Notes: a model not told the origin generated them from the letters alone. A stretch of 64,000 nucleotides of DNA from Arthrobacter sp. ERGS1:01 (GCF_001281315.1 NZ_CP012479.1:2790001-2854000), one strand, 5' to 3'. Positions 33,997 to 43,715 are shown, counted from the first letter of the stretch. A program made the numbers and translations.

Positions 33997-34764
33997 CTAG
34001 ACCAAACGGTTTTCGATGAGGTAGTCCGCCAGCAGCGTTCCCGCCGTGCCGTCGTCGACAATCTTGCGCCCGGCAACCCTGGCCGGACGTTCGGAACTGT
34101 TGAGCACCACGGTTTGGGCGGGGGTCGCCGGCACGTCCAGATCTGCGAGAGTCAGGGTGGTGACTGGCTTGCGCTTGGCAGTGAGGATGCCCTTGAAATT
34201 GGGGAAACGGGCCTCAGCGGTCCGTTCCGTCACCGTCACGACGGCGGGCAGGGCCGCGCTGACCGTGAGCGTTCCGTGTTCACCCTGGCGTTCCCCGGAT
34301 ATCTTGCCCGTTTCCAGGGCGACGGCGGCGAGGGACCCCACGAGCGGCAGGCCCAGGTACTCGGCCATCATGGCCGGGACCATGCCGCCGCGGCCGTCGG
34401 TTGATTCGTTCCCGGCCAGGATCACATCGGCATCGGTGGTCCGCAACGCGGCCGCAAGGACTGCCGCCGTGCGGGCAATATCGGCGCCGGCCAGGGCGTC
34501 GTCGAGGACGTGGATTCCGGCGTCGGCGCCCATGGACAACGCCTTGCGGACCGCCTTGGCAGCCTCGTCAGGGCCCATGGTCAGCACCACCACCTCGGTG
34601 GCCTTGTCGGCGTCCTTGATCCGCAGCGCCACCTCAAGGGCGCGCTCGTTGATCTCGTCGACGATGTTCGCGGCACCGTCGCGGACCAGCCGGCCCGTGG
34701 CGCGGTCCAGCGTGCGTTCCTCGGCGGTGTCCGGTACCTGTTTGATCAGCACAACGATTTTCAT
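33997..34764 (-). CDS. Electron transfer flavoprotein beta subunit (second copy)
   Basis: EtfB paralogue of 255 residues, pairing with the downstream EtfA. It begins MKIVVLIKQVPDTAEERTL, then VDEINERALEVALRIKDAD, ILAGNESTDGRGGMVPAMMA, SGERQGEHGTLTVSAALPAV and EARFPNFKGILTAKRKP. The ATG at 34764 is preferred because AAGGGAG lies six bases upstream; longer in-frame starts at 34770 and 34794 lack correct spacing. It is the first gene of a minus-strand run that continues with etfA2, the cytochrome b-like gene and the valine enzymes. It faces a MarR-type regulator across 132 bases holding TTACTAGG repeats. Confidence 0.94.
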   Translation of the reverse strand: MKIVVLIKQVPDTAEERTLDRATGRLVRDGAANIVDEINERALEVALRIKDADKATEVVVLTMGPDEAAKAVRKALSMGADAGIHVLDDALAGADIARTAAVLAAALRTTDADVILAGNESTDGRGGMVPAMMAEYLGLPLVGSLAAVALETGKISGERQGEHGTLTVSAALPAVVTVTERTAEARFPNFKGILTAKRKPVTTLTLADLDVPATPAQTVVLNSSERPARVAGRKIVDDGTAGTLLADYLIENRLV

Positions 34765-34806
34765 TGACATCTCCCTTGATGCAAGACTCTTCATCCACCG
34801 ACGACG

Positions 34807-34846
34807 TTACTAGGGACTGCTAGCATTTACTAGGTATTCCAAGTAA
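34807..34846. promoter_or_regulatory. Candidate MarR operator between etfB2 and the marR gene
   Basis: TTACTAGG occurs at 34807-34814 and 34827-34834. The second copy is the left half of an imperfect 20-bp palindrome ending CCAAGTAA (34839-34846), the size of known MarR sites. It is in the divergent promoter gap and AT-rich. Binding by the adjacent MarR protein is inferred. Confidence 0.5.
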
Positions 34847-34896
34847 ATTATCAGGAACGCACCACGCCAGCATCCATCGCGCGAAAGGACCCACTC

Positions 34897-35433
34897 ATGG
34901 CACCCGCATCGCCGCTTCCCATGGATCCCATTGCGGAGGCCCGGCGCCAATGGATTGTCCACGGCTGGTCCGACGCCGCCGACGGCATGGCCGCGTTTTC
35001 CTCCGTGATGCGCGCCCACCAGATCATGTACAGCCGGGTCGACGCGCTCCTGAAACCCCTGGGCTTGTCCTATGCGCGCCTCGAGCTGCTCCGGCTGCTG
35101 TCCTTCTCCCGCGACGGCGCCCTGCCGATGGCCAGCGCCAGCACCCGGCTCCAGGTCCACCCCACCTCCATCACGAACGTCGTGGACCGGCTGGAGAAAG
35201 ACGGGCTGGTTCGCCGGGAGGCGCATCCCACCGACGGCCGGGCCACGCTGGTGGTGGTGACCGATACCGGGCGCATCCTCGTGGAGGAGGCCACGGCCGT
35301 GCTCAACTCCGGGGTCTTCACCGATCCGGGCATTCCGGCCGGGGACCTGCGCACCATGACCGCCATCCTGGCCCGATTCCGCCGCGCCTCGGGCGACTTC
35401 ACCGACCCGGCGCCCCAGCCCGAACCCCTCTAG
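34897..35433 (+). CDS. MarR-family transcriptional regulator
   Basis: DNA-binding protein of 178 residues. The winged helix is clear: YARLELLRLLSFSRDGALPM, then STRLQVHPTSITNVVDRLEKDGLVRREAHPTDGR, where the final DGRA is the wing; long helices on both sides form the dimer. The start follows GAAAGGACCCACTC; an internal ATG at 34921 is possible. It is divergent from the etfBA2/valine-degradation run and probably represses it together with itself; the ligand could be an acyl-CoA or a branched-chain acid. Its stop codon abuts the first unit of a family-B repeat array. Confidence 0.92.
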   Translation: MAPASPLPMDPIAEARRQWIVHGWSDAADGMAAFSSVMRAHQIMYSRVDALLKPLGLSYARLELLRLLSFSRDGALPMASASTRLQVHPTSITNVVDRLEKDGLVRREAHPTDGRATLVVVTDTGRILVEEATAVLNSGVFTDPGIPAGDLRTMTAILARFRRASGDFTDPAPQPEPL

Positions 35434-35599
35434 ACGCCGTATCACCTTTGGCGCCCTTTCCCCCGGACGCGGTATCACCTTTGGTGCCTTTCCCCCGGAC
35501 GCGGTATCACCTTTGGCGGCGTTCTCTGGCACGCGGTATCACCCGGAACCGGAAGTGATACGGCGTCTCCCGAAAGGCGACCAGAAGTGATACGGCGTC
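35433..35599. repeat. Family-B repeat array between marR and the metallohydrolase
   Basis: Six copies: four forward (cores GACGCCGTATCACCTTTGG, ACGCGGTATCACCTTTGG twice, CACGCGGTATCACCC) and two reverse (AAGTGATACGGCGTC) at the right end. It fills the whole gap between two genes that end toward each other. Forward and reverse copies can pair into a large hairpin. The same family occurs at 44843-45092. Confidence 0.85.
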
Positions 35600-35601
35600 G
35601 G

Positions 35602-36642
35602 TCAGCGGGCGGAGGCCGGGGCGCCGCGGGGCACGGCGATGTCGACGGGAACGCCCTGCGAGCGCAGGTAGACCAGGTGGCTGGCGGTTTCGGCGAGCGC
35701 CAGGCGCAGGGTGAAACCGTGTAACGAGTCGAAGCCGCGCGACCACGTCAGTTCGCGGGCCACGCCCCAGACGGACGCGGCGTTTCCGGCGGCCAGCACG
35801 CCGGCCACTTCCCGGGAGCGTTCCTGCGCATGCTCCCGCAGTTCGTCCAACCGCTCCGGCAGTCCGGTGAAGCGGTACTCGTGGGCGGGCAGCACCTCCA
35901 TGGCGGATGCAATATCCATTGCGTCCAGGGAATTCAGGTAGTCGGCAAGAGGGTTGCCGTGTCCGTGGGCCTCGAGGGAGACGTGCGGGGTGATGCGCGG
36001 CAGGATGTGGTCGCCGGTGAGCACCAGTTGGTTCACCTCGTCGATGAGCGAGATGTGGCCGGGCGTGTGGCCCGGGGTGAAGAGGACGCGCACGGCCAAC
36101 CCGGCCACGGGCAACAGCACACCGTCGGCCAGGCGCAGTTCGGGCTCCTGCATGCCGCGCATCAGCTGCCACGTCCGTGCCTGGAACGCCACCTCGTCCA
36201 GCCTGCCGGCCGGCACGCCCCACGCTTGGAACTGTGTCCTGTCCGCAGCCACGAACTCCCGGGTGTCCTGGGACCACTGGGACGGCAGCGGCTCATGCTC
36301 GCCCAGCGCCATCCACGCGTTCGACGCCGCCCGCAACCGGGCCGCCATGCCCAGGTGGTCCGGGTGGAAGTGGGTGGCCACGATCCCCGTGAGGAACGAC
36401 GGCGTGATCCCGGCAGTTGCCAAACCCGCCACAAGGGCGGCCCAGCCTTCGTCGCTGTCCCAGCCAGGGTCAACGAGCACCGCTTCGCCTTCACCCACCA
36501 GCAGGTAGGCAAGCGTGTACCGCATGGGGTTGCCGGGGAACGGGACAGGGATCGACCAGACGCCGGGGCGAACCTCCTCCACAGCCGGCATGGTTTTCTC
36601 CTGCCAGGCACGGAATTGTTCGTGTCCGGTAATGGTGATCAT
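35602..36642 (-). CDS. Metallo-beta-lactamase-fold hydrolase
   Basis: Zinc hydrolase of 346 residues. The metal site IVATHFHPDHLGMA gives His91, His93, Asp95 and His96; further ligands are expected in LFTPGHTPGHISLID and VLTGDHILPRITPHVS. The C-terminal helical region (EHAQERSREVAGVLAAG onward) is like the BLACT/CapD helix extension seen in thioesterase-like members. The ATG at 36642 follows GGAGGGCACC. It is last in a run after thiolase, FadB and a crotonase, 40 bases after the crotonase, so a role in hydrolysing an acyl-CoA or lactone intermediate is plausible. Glyoxalase II-like activity is the alternative. Confidence 0.87.
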   Translation of the reverse strand: MITITGHEQFRAWQEKTMPAVEEVRPGVWSIPVPFPGNPMRYTLAYLLVGEGEAVLVDPGWDSDEGWAALVAGLATAGITPSFLTGIVATHFHPDHLGMAARLRAASNAWMALGEHEPLPSQWSQDTREFVAADRTQFQAWGVPAGRLDEVAFQARTWQLMRGMQEPELRLADGVLLPVAGLAVRVLFTPGHTPGHISLIDEVNQLVLTGDHILPRITPHVSLEAHGHGNPLADYLNSLDAMDIASAMEVLPAHEYRFTGLPERLDELREHAQERSREVAGVLAAGNAASVWGVARELTWSRGFDSLHGFTLRLALAETASHLVYLRSQGVPVDIAVPRGAPASAR

Positions 36643-36682
36643 GGTGCCCTCCAGAAGCTGATCGTGTTCATGGGTGTGACGC

Positions 36683-37543
36683 CTACTTGCCGTGGAACAC
36701 GGCCGGGCGCCTTTCACCCAGGGCGGCAACGGCCTCGAGCAGGTCCTCGCTGTGCAGGAACGCCGAGTTCCACAGCGCCACATGCCGCAGGCCCCGGCCG
36801 ATGTCTTCCTCCCGGCCCTCGTTGAGCACGGCCTTGGTGCCGGCCACGGCCAGCGGCGAGTTGGCCGCCATCTCCCCCGCCATGGCCAGGGCCGCCGCCA
36901 TGAGCGCCTCCTGGTCCGGCAACACATCGTTGACCAGGCCGATCTTCGCGGCCCGGGCCGCCGGGATGTCCTTGCCGGTCAGGGCCAATTCGCGCAGCTG
37001 CCCCTCGCCGATGATGCCGCGCAGCCGCTGGAGGCTGCCGACGTCGGCCACGATGGCCAGCCGCGCCTCACGGATGCTGAACCTGGCGTCGGCGGAGGCG
37101 AGGCGCACGTCCGCGGCGCTGATGAGGTCCACGCCGCCGCCAATGCACCAGCCGGACACGGCCGCGATGACGGGCTTGCGGCACCGGGCCACCGACGTCA
37201 CGGCGTCCTGGAGCATGCGGACCAGGCCCAGGAGCTCGCTCCGTTGCGCGGCCTGGGCAGGGGCGCCGGGGCCCAGTTTGCCCAGCCACGGCCCCAATAC
37301 CTCCGCCACGTCCAGGCCTACGCTGAACTGCGCCCCGGCACCCGTGAGGACCACGGCGCGCACGGTCTCGTCGGCGTCGAGCGCGGCAAACACGGCCGGT
37401 AGTTCGGCCCAAAAGTCCAGGCCCATCATGTTGCCCCGCCCCGGCCCGGTCAGCCGGACGACGGCGACCCCCGGCGTGGGTGCCGCCTCAACCGTGAACG
37501 CCTTCCACGCTTGCGGCACTGTGCCGTCCTCGTGCGCGCCCAT
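36683..37543 (-). CDS. Enoyl-CoA hydratase/isomerase family protein (delta3,5-delta2,4 dienoyl-CoA isomerase-like)
   Basis: Crotonase-fold protein of 286 residues. Oxyanion segments are AQFSVGLDVAEVLGPWLG and SGWCIGGGVDLISAADVRL; the second acidic segment reads SIREARLAIVADVGSLQRL. The Asp in GGGVDL and the Glu in IREARLAIVADVG match the pattern of dienoyl-CoA isomerases rather than simple hydratases (VSVREAxLGLAADVG). It probably moves double bonds during breakdown of unsaturated fatty acids. It overlaps the fadB stop by one base (TGATG), so it is coupled to fadB and fadA. Confidence 0.87.
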   Translation of the reverse strand: MGAHEDGTVPQAWKAFTVEAAPTPGVAVVRLTGPGRGNMMGLDFWAELPAVFAALDADETVRAVVLTGAGAQFSVGLDVAEVLGPWLGKLGPGAPAQAAQRSELLGLVRMLQDAVTSVARCRKPVIAAVSGWCIGGGVDLISAADVRLASADARFSIREARLAIVADVGSLQRLRGIIGEGQLRELALTGKDIPAARAAKIGLVNDVLPDQEALMAAALAMAGEMAANSPLAVAGTKAVLNEGREEDIGRGLRHVALWNSAFLHSEDLLEAVAALGERRPAVFHGK

Positions 37544-39702
37544 CAGTAGCTTTCCCCGGCACGTGCCTTGGCCACGAGGGATTCCGGCGGTAGGAAGTGC
37601 TCGCCGTACCGGCTCGCCAGCTCCAGCGAACGGGCTACGAAACCGGGCAGGCCGCCGTCGTAGCCGTTGATGTACTGCAGGACGCCGCCGGTCCAGCCGG
37701 GGAAGCCGATGCCGAGGATGGAGCCGATGTTGGCGTCTTCGACGCTGCGCAGCACGCCCTCGTCCAGGCACCTGACGGTTTCCAGGGACTCGGCGAAGAG
37801 CATGCGTTCCTTCATGTCTTCGAACGGGATCTCGGCCGTGCCGCCCCAACGCTCGAGAAGGCCCTCCCACAAGCCAGTGCGGTGGCCGTCGGCATAGTTG
37901 TAGAAACCGGCGCCGGCCAGTTTTCCCGGGCGCCCGAAGTCCCCGATCATGGTGTCCACGATGTCGTAGGCGGCGTGGTGGCGGTACTGCTGGACGCCGT
38001 CGTCGGCCTCCAGGCCCGCCTTCGTCTCCTTCTGGATCTTGGACATGAGCCTCAGGTTCAGCTCGTCCGCAAGTTGGAGCGGCGGCGCCGGGTAACCGGC
38101 CTGCGCGCCGGCCTGCTCGATGGACGCAGGGTGGATGCCCTCACCGAGCATGGCGATGGCCTCGTTCATGAACGTGCCGATGACCCGGCTCGTGAAGAAT
38201 CCGCGGGAATCGTTGACCACGATGGGCGTCTTGCGGATTTGCTGGGCGATGTCGAAGGCGCGGGCCAGGGTTTCGTCGGAGGTGTTCTTCCCCGCGATGA
38301 TCTCCAGCAGCGGCATCTTGTCGACCGGGGAGAAGAAGTGCAGGCCGATGAAGTTTGGCTGGTCCTTCACACCCTCGGCCAGCCGGGTGATGGGCAGCGA
38401 GGACGTGTTGGAGCCGAGTAGGGCGCCGTCCGCCACGAGGTCCTGGATCTCGGCGAACGCCTGCTGCTTGACCTCGACGTTTTCAAAGACGGCCTCGATC
38501 ACCAGGTCGGCGCCGGCCACATCGGCGGCCGTCGCCGTGGGGACGATCCGCGCCAGCAGTTCGTCGGCCTGCGCCTGGCTGGACTTGCCGCGGGCCACGG
38601 CCTTCTCGGTCAGGGTCCGCGAGTACGCCCGACCGTGTTCGGCGGCCTCCAATGACACGTCCTTGAGCACCACGTCCATGCCGCCGCGGGCGCACACGTA
38701 CGCGATGCCGGCCCCCATCATGCCGGCGCCCAGCACGGCGACCTTTTTGGCCGTGAACTTTTCGAAGCCGGCCGGGCGGCTGCCTCCGGCGTTGATGTGG
38801 GCCAGGTCGAAGAAGAACGCCTTGGTCATGTTGGTGGAGACCTGGCCCGTCACGACCTCCACGAAGTAGCGGGACTCCATCGACAAGGCGGTATCGATGT
38901 CCACCTGGGTGCTTTCGACGGCGGCCGCCAGGATGGCGCGCGGGGCCGGGTAGTTGGCGCCCTTGAGCTGCTTTCGCAGATTGGCCGGGAACGACGGCAG
39001 GACGGCAGCAAAGGCGGGCGTGGCCGGGGTACCGCCGGGGATCCTGTAGCCGGGCACATCGAAGCGCTGGACGGCGTCCGGGTTGGCCGCGATCCACGCC
39101 TTTGCGGCCGGAAGCAGCAGCTCCGCGGTGTCCACCACCTCGTCCACGAGCCCCAGCTCGAGTGCCTCCCGGGGCTTGTACCGGCGGCCCTCCAGCAGCA
39201 CCTTCGTCAGGGCGTCGGCCACCCCCAGCATGCGCACCGTTCGGACGATGCCGCCGCCGCCGGGCAGCAGGCCCAACGTCACCTCGGGCAGGCCAATGAC
39301 CGAGCCGCGGGTGTCGGCGGCGATCCTGTGGTGGGTGGCCAACGCGATTTCCAGCCCGCCGCCCAGCGCGGCACCGTTGATGGCGGCCACAACAGGCCGG
39401 CCCAGGGTCTCCAAGGCACGCAACGGGGTCTTGATGGCGGTGCCCAGGTCGAAGATCTTCTGGGCGTCCGCCGGTCCCGCGGCCACGAGGTCGTTGAGGT
39501 CGCCGCCGGCAAAGAACGTCCGCTTGGCGGAGGTGAGGATGACGCCGGCGATGGAGTCCTTCTCGGCCGTGAGCCGTTCCACGGCCGCCTGCATGGACGC
39601 GGCGTAGGCCTCGTTCATGGTGTTGGCGGACTGCTCGGGATCGTCAATGGTCAAGATGACGACGCCGTCGGCGTCCTGCTCCCAGCGGATGGTGTTCCTC
39701 AT
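37543..39702 (-). CDS. fadB: Fatty-acid oxidation multifunctional protein (enoyl-CoA hydratase / 3-hydroxyacyl-CoA dehydrogenase)
   Basis: Bifunctional beta-oxidation enzyme of 719 residues. The N-terminal crotonase domain (about 1-190) has KRTFFAGGDLNDL, INGAALGGGLEIALATHH and GLPEVTLGLLPGGGG with both glutamates. The NAD domain begins near 325 with VAVLGAGMMGAGIAYVCARG, followed by the catalytic segment FIGLHFFSPVDKMPLLEII and DSRGFFTSRVIGTFMNEA; the C-terminal dehydrogenase repeat ends with GIGFPGWTGGVLQYI. The ATG at 39702 follows AGAGGTTTTGAGC; fadA ends two bases upstream. With thiolase it forms the trifunctional-type complex for long-chain acyl-CoA oxidation. Confidence 0.96.
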   Translation of the reverse strand: MRNTIRWEQDADGVVILTIDDPEQSANTMNEAYAASMQAAVERLTAEKDSIAGVILTSAKRTFFAGGDLNDLVAAGPADAQKIFDLGTAIKTPLRALETLGRPVVAAINGAALGGGLEIALATHHRIAADTRGSVIGLPEVTLGLLPGGGGIVRTVRMLGVADALTKVLLEGRRYKPREALELGLVDEVVDTAELLLPAAKAWIAANPDAVQRFDVPGYRIPGGTPATPAFAAVLPSFPANLRKQLKGANYPAPRAILAAAVESTQVDIDTALSMESRYFVEVVTGQVSTNMTKAFFFDLAHINAGGSRPAGFEKFTAKKVAVLGAGMMGAGIAYVCARGGMDVVLKDVSLEAAEHGRAYSRTLTEKAVARGKSSQAQADELLARIVPTATAADVAGADLVIEAVFENVEVKQQAFAEIQDLVADGALLGSNTSSLPITRLAEGVKDQPNFIGLHFFSPVDKMPLLEIIAGKNTSDETLARAFDIAQQIRKTPIVVNDSRGFFTSRVIGTFMNEAIAMLGEGIHPASIEQAGAQAGYPAPPLQLADELNLRLMSKIQKETKAGLEADDGVQQYRHHAAYDIVDTMIGDFGRPGKLAGAGFYNYADGHRTGLWEGLLERWGGTAEIPFEDMKERMLFAESLETVRCLDEGVLRSVEDANIGSILGIGFPGWTGGVLQYINGYDGGLPGFVARSLELASRYGEHFLPPESLVAKARAGESY

Positions 39703-39704
39703 GC

Positions 39705-40928
39705 TCAAAACCTCTCAATCAACGTGGCCACGCCCATGCCGCCGCCAATGCACAAGGTCACGACGGCCCGGCGGGCGTTGCGGCGTTCCAACTCATCGAT
39801 CGTGGCGCCCAGGATCATGGCCCCCGTGGCGCCCAGCGGATGGCCCATGGCAATGGCGCCGCCGTTCACGTTCAGTTTTTCCTCCGGGATCCCCAGGTCC
39901 TTTTGGTACTTCAGGACGACGGCGGCAAACGCCTCGTTGATCTCGAACAGGTCGATGTCGTCCACCCCCAGGCCGGCCTGCTTGAGCAGTTTATGGGTGG
40001 CCGGGGTGGGGCCGGTGAGCATGATGGTGGGGTCGGCGCCGGAGGTGGCCGTGGCCACGATCCGGGCGCGCGGCGCCAGGCCCAGCCGCCCGCCCATCTC
40101 CTCGCTGCCCACCAAGACCAGGGCCGCGCCGTCGACGATCCCCGACGAGTTCGCGGCCGTGTGGACGTGGTTGATGCGCTCCGTGCCGTGGAACTTTTGC
40201 AGGGCGACGGCGTCGAATCCGCCGGCCTCCCCCATGCCGGCGAAGGACGGCTTGAGCGCGGCGAGCGATTCCGGCGTGGACCCGGGGCGCATGTGTTCGT
40301 CGCGGTCCAGCACCACCAGGCCGTTTTGGTCCCGGACGGGGATCACGGAGTTGGCGAAGCGGCCCTCCGCCCAGGCGCGGGCGGCGAGTTGCTGCGAGCG
40401 CACGGCGTAGGCGTCCACGTCCGCGCGGCTGAAGCCTTCGGTGGTGGCGATGAGGTCCGCGCCAATGCCCTGCGGCACGAAGTAGCTGTCGTAGTTGGTG
40501 GCCGGGTCCATGGCCCAGGCACCGCCGTCGGAGCCGATGGGCACGCGGGACATGGATTCCACGCCGCCGGCGATGATGAGCCGGTCCCAGCCGGAGCGCA
40601 CCTTTTGGGCCGCCGTGTTGACGGCTTCCAGGCCGGAGGCGCAGAACCTGTTCAGTTGCATGCCGCCCACCGTGTTGGGCAGTCCGGCGGCCAGGACGGC
40701 GGTGCGGGCAATCACGGCGCCCTGGTCACCCACGGGGGACACGACGCCCAGGATGAGGTCGTCGATGAGGTCCTCATCCAGCCCCGGGTGGCGGTCCCGC
40801 AGCGCGTTGATCAGGCCCACCACCAGGTCGATGGGTTTGGTGCCGTGCAGAGCGCCGTTCCTGCCCCGGCCCCGCGGGGTCCTGATGGCGTCATAGACAA
40901 ATGCGTCGGTGGGTGCTGGTGAGCTCAC
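39705..40928 (-). CDS. fadA: Acetyl-CoA acyltransferase (thiolase)
   Basis: Thiolase of 407 residues that cleaves 3-ketoacyl-CoA to acetyl-CoA and a shortened acyl-CoA. The acylated cysteine is Cys96 in [12 protein letters not shown]; the catalytic His is in [15 protein letters not shown] and the second Cys in [27 protein letters not shown] at the start and [10 protein letters not shown] are also typical. It starts with GTG at 40928 and opens a minus-strand operon continuing into fadB, a crotonase and a metallohydrolase. It is divergent from a crotonase-TetR pair across a promoter region with two palindromes. Confidence 0.95.
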   Translation of the reverse strand: MSSPAPTDAFVYDAIRTPRGRGRNGALHGTKPIDLVVGLINALRDRHPGLDEDLIDDLILGVVSPVGDQGAVIARTAVLAAGLPNTVGGMQLNRFCASGLEAVNTAAQKVRSGWDRLIIAGGVESMSRVPIGSDGGAWAMDPATNYDSYFVPQGIGADLIATTEGFSRADVDAYAVRSQQLAARAWAEGRFANSVIPVRDQNGLVVLDRDEHMRPGSTPESLAALKPSFAGMGEAGGFDAVALQKFHGTERINHVHTAANSSGIVDGAALVLVGSEEMGGRLGLAPRARIVATATSGADPTIMLTGPTPATHKLLKQAGLGVDDIDLFEINEAFAAVVLKYQKDLGIPEEKLNVNGGAIAMGHPLGATGAMILGATIDELERRNARRAVVTLCIGGGMGVATLIERF

Positions 40929-41017
40929 GGGAGCTGCGTCCTTTCAGTGGCGTCCATGGCTGTGCGGGCCATCCTCGCGGACTTCGTCGTCGCTCCACCT
41001 CGCGGAAAAGAGACTTG

Positions 41018-41064
41018 TTGACATACCGCCAATAGTTCAGAACTATTGACACCATGTCAATAGT
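41018..41064. promoter_or_regulatory. Overlapping divergent promoters with two palindromic operators
   Basis: Facing right: TTGACA (41018-41023), 17 bases, AACTAT (41041-41046). Facing left: TTGACA (complement of 41055-41060), 17 bases, AACTAT (complement of 41032-41037). The two -10 boxes lie within nine bases of each other. Palindrome 1, AATAGTTCAGAACTATT (41031-41047), covers both; palindrome 2, ACTATTGAC (41042-41050) / GTCAATAGT (41056-41064), covers the left-facing -35. The TetR protein of 41949-42599 is the likely ligand, able to shut both promoters at once. Confidence 0.65.
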
Positions 41065-41094
41065 CCGCCGGAGTTTCCCCCGAGAGCACCAGCT

Positions 41095-41948
41095 GTGAGC
41101 ACGCCCGACTACACGGCCATCACCTACGCGGTCGTCGACGGCATCGCCACGGTCTCCCTCAACCGGCCCGAGGCCCGCAACGGTTACACGTTCACGATGG
41201 CCGACGAGGCGGAGCACGCCTTGAAGGCGGCCGACGCCGACCCCGGGGTGCGCGCGGTGGTGCTGACCGGCGTCGGCCGTGACTTCTCCGTGGGTGCCGA
41301 CCTCAGCGGCGGCAGCTTTGACCTGCTGGGCGCCTGGGACGGGGACGGCGACTGGCAGGAGCCGGCCGGGCGCTGCTCCAAGACCATCTACGGCATGGAC
41401 AAACCCGTCATTGCCGCGCTGCGCGGGGTGGCCGTGGGCGGCGGGCTGACCATTACGCTGTCCTGCGACTTCCGCCTGGCCTCCACCGATTCGCGTTTCT
41501 CGCTCCCGTTCAGCCGCCGCGGGATCTTCCCCGAGGGCGCCTCGGTGTGGTACCTGCCGCGCCTGGTGGGGATGACCCGGGCGGCCGACTGGATGCTCAC
41601 CGGGCGGCTCTTCGACGCGGCCGAGGCCCTGGAATCCGGGCTCGTCACCTCCGTCCATGAACCCGGGGACGTGCTGGAGGCCGCGTACGCCCTGGCCCGG
41701 GACATCATCGCCAACACCTCCGCCGTCTCCACCGCCGTCATCAAGCAGATGCTCAACCGGCTCAGCGGGCTCGACTCCCCTTTTCCCGTGCACGCCGTCG
41801 ACTCCCGGCTGATCGCCGGGCTGGGGACGAACGACGACGCCGTGGAGGGCGTGGCGTCCTTCCTGGCGAAACGGCCGCCGCACTTCCCGCTGACGCTACC
41901 GGCGGACATCCCGCAATGGCTGCCCTGGGTGGCCGGGGACACCGGGCG

Positions 41949-41952
<4 letters not shown>
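41095..41952 (+). CDS. Enoyl-CoA hydratase/isomerase family protein
   Basis: Crotonase-fold protein of 285 residues, GTG start. Segments are VSLNRPEARNGYTFTMADEA, RDFSVGADLSGGSFDLLG (oxyanion hole 1), RGVAVGGGLTITLSCDFRLA and LPFSRRGIFPEGASVWYLPR. The first glutamate of the hydratase pair is replaced (GGLTITL instead of GCELAL), while the second acidic position is retained as Pro-Glu-Gly (FPEGAS). This pattern fits a CoA isomerase or other crotonase activity better than a hydratase. It overlaps the tetR start by four bases and faces the fadA operon, so a fatty-acid or aromatic-acid CoA substrate is likely. Confidence 0.87.
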
Positions 41953-42599
<647 letters not shown>

Positions 42600-42667
42600 T
42601 CCCCCGGCCCTGGGGTCCGCGGCTGTCCCGCGGGTCCAGGGTTCCCGAGGGTCAGGGTTCCGGCGGG

Positions 42668-43522
42668 TCAGCCATCCAGGAACAGGTCCGGCATCAGCCC
42701 TGCCGTCGGGTCCACGGCATAGCCTTCGAAATCCGTGATGCCGCGGGCGCGCAGCAGTTCCTCGTCAATGAGGCACTGCCCGCTCATCTCCCGGCTGCCG
42801 GTGGTGAGGATCGCGTGGGCGGCGTCGGCCATAATGGCGGGCTTGCGTGAGCGGCGCATCATGGCCTCCCCGCCCAGGACGTTGGCGACGGCGGCGGTGG
42901 CGATGGTGGTCCGCGGCCACAGGGTGTTGGAGGCCACGCCCTGTGCGGCAAACTCGGCGGCGAATCCAAGGGCGCACAGCGTCATGCCGTATTTGGCCAG
43001 CGTGTAGCCCGGGTGGGCGCCGAGCCAGTGGGGCGCAAGGTTCAGCGGCGGGCTCAGCGTGAGAATGTGCGGGTTGGCCGCCTTGACCAGGTGCGGAAGC
43101 GCGGCCCGGCTCAGCATGAACGTGCCGCGGACATTGACGTCCGCCATGAGGTCAAAGCGTTTGGGGCTGAGGTCAAGCGTCCCCTCCAGGGCGAGGACGC
43201 TTGCGTTGTTGAGGACGACGTCGATCCCGCCAAAGGTGCCCACGGCCGCTTCCACGGCGCGGGCGATGGTGACGTCGTCACGGATGTCGCCCACCACGGG
43301 CAGAGCCCGCCCGCCGGCGTCCTCGATGGCCGCGGCGGCCGTGTGGATGGTGCCCTCCAGGCGGGGGTTCGGGGTGTCGGTTTTGGCGATGAGCACAATG
43401 TTGGCGCCGTCGACGGCCGCCCGCAGCGCAATGGCCAGGCCGATCCCGCGTGAACCGCCGGACATGACGATGGTTTTGCCGGCCAGGCCGGGTAGTGGCG
43501 TTTCGGACAACGCTGCGTTCAT
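42668..43522 (-). CDS. Short-chain dehydrogenase/reductase (HSDL2-like)
   Basis: NAD(P)-dependent oxidoreductase of 284 residues. The cofactor motif is TIVMSGGSRGIGLAIA at about 17-32, then VGDIRDDVTIARAVEA, DVVLNNASVLALEGTL (NNAS), and catalytic YTLAKYG (YxxxK). The segments LTLSPPLNLAPHWLGAHPGY and GQCLIDEELLRARGITDFEGY are characteristic of the hydroxysteroid-dehydrogenase-like-2 group, often linked to fatty-acid metabolism. The ATG at 43522 follows GGGGAGGACCC. Convergent with tetR, 68 bases apart. Substrate unknown. Confidence 0.9.
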   Translation of the reverse strand: MNAALSETPLPGLAGKTIVMSGGSRGIGLAIALRAAVDGANIVLIAKTDTPNPRLEGTIHTAAAAIEDAGGRALPVVGDIRDDVTIARAVEAAVGTFGGIDVVLNNASVLALEGTLDLSPKRFDLMADVNVRGTFMLSRAALPHLVKAANPHILTLSPPLNLAPHWLGAHPGYTLAKYGMTLCALGFAAEFAAQGVASNTLWPRTTIATAAVANVLGGEAMMRRSRKPAIMADAAHAILTTGSREMSGQCLIDEELLRARGITDFEGYAVDPTAGLMPDLFLDG

Positions 43523-43715
43523 GGGTCCTCCCCTGTTGTTGGCAGTGTAGTTGTTGGCAGTGTAGGCCATTGCCCTTCCACTGCCGCCGGCCACGGAATG
43601 TCCTTTTGGTAAAGGCGCAGAAATCACCACCAGCCACCGGTATTCACGGGTGCCGGATAAGATATTTCCAATGCCACTGGGGCATGGAGAATGGCAGCAC
43701 CGAAACGGGCACCTC

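Noticed and set aside
36683..37870. A longer crotonase reading from 37870
   Set aside because: The extra N-terminal part overlaps fadB in another frame and is not crotonase-like; the ATG at 37543 with a normal ribosome site gives the full domain.
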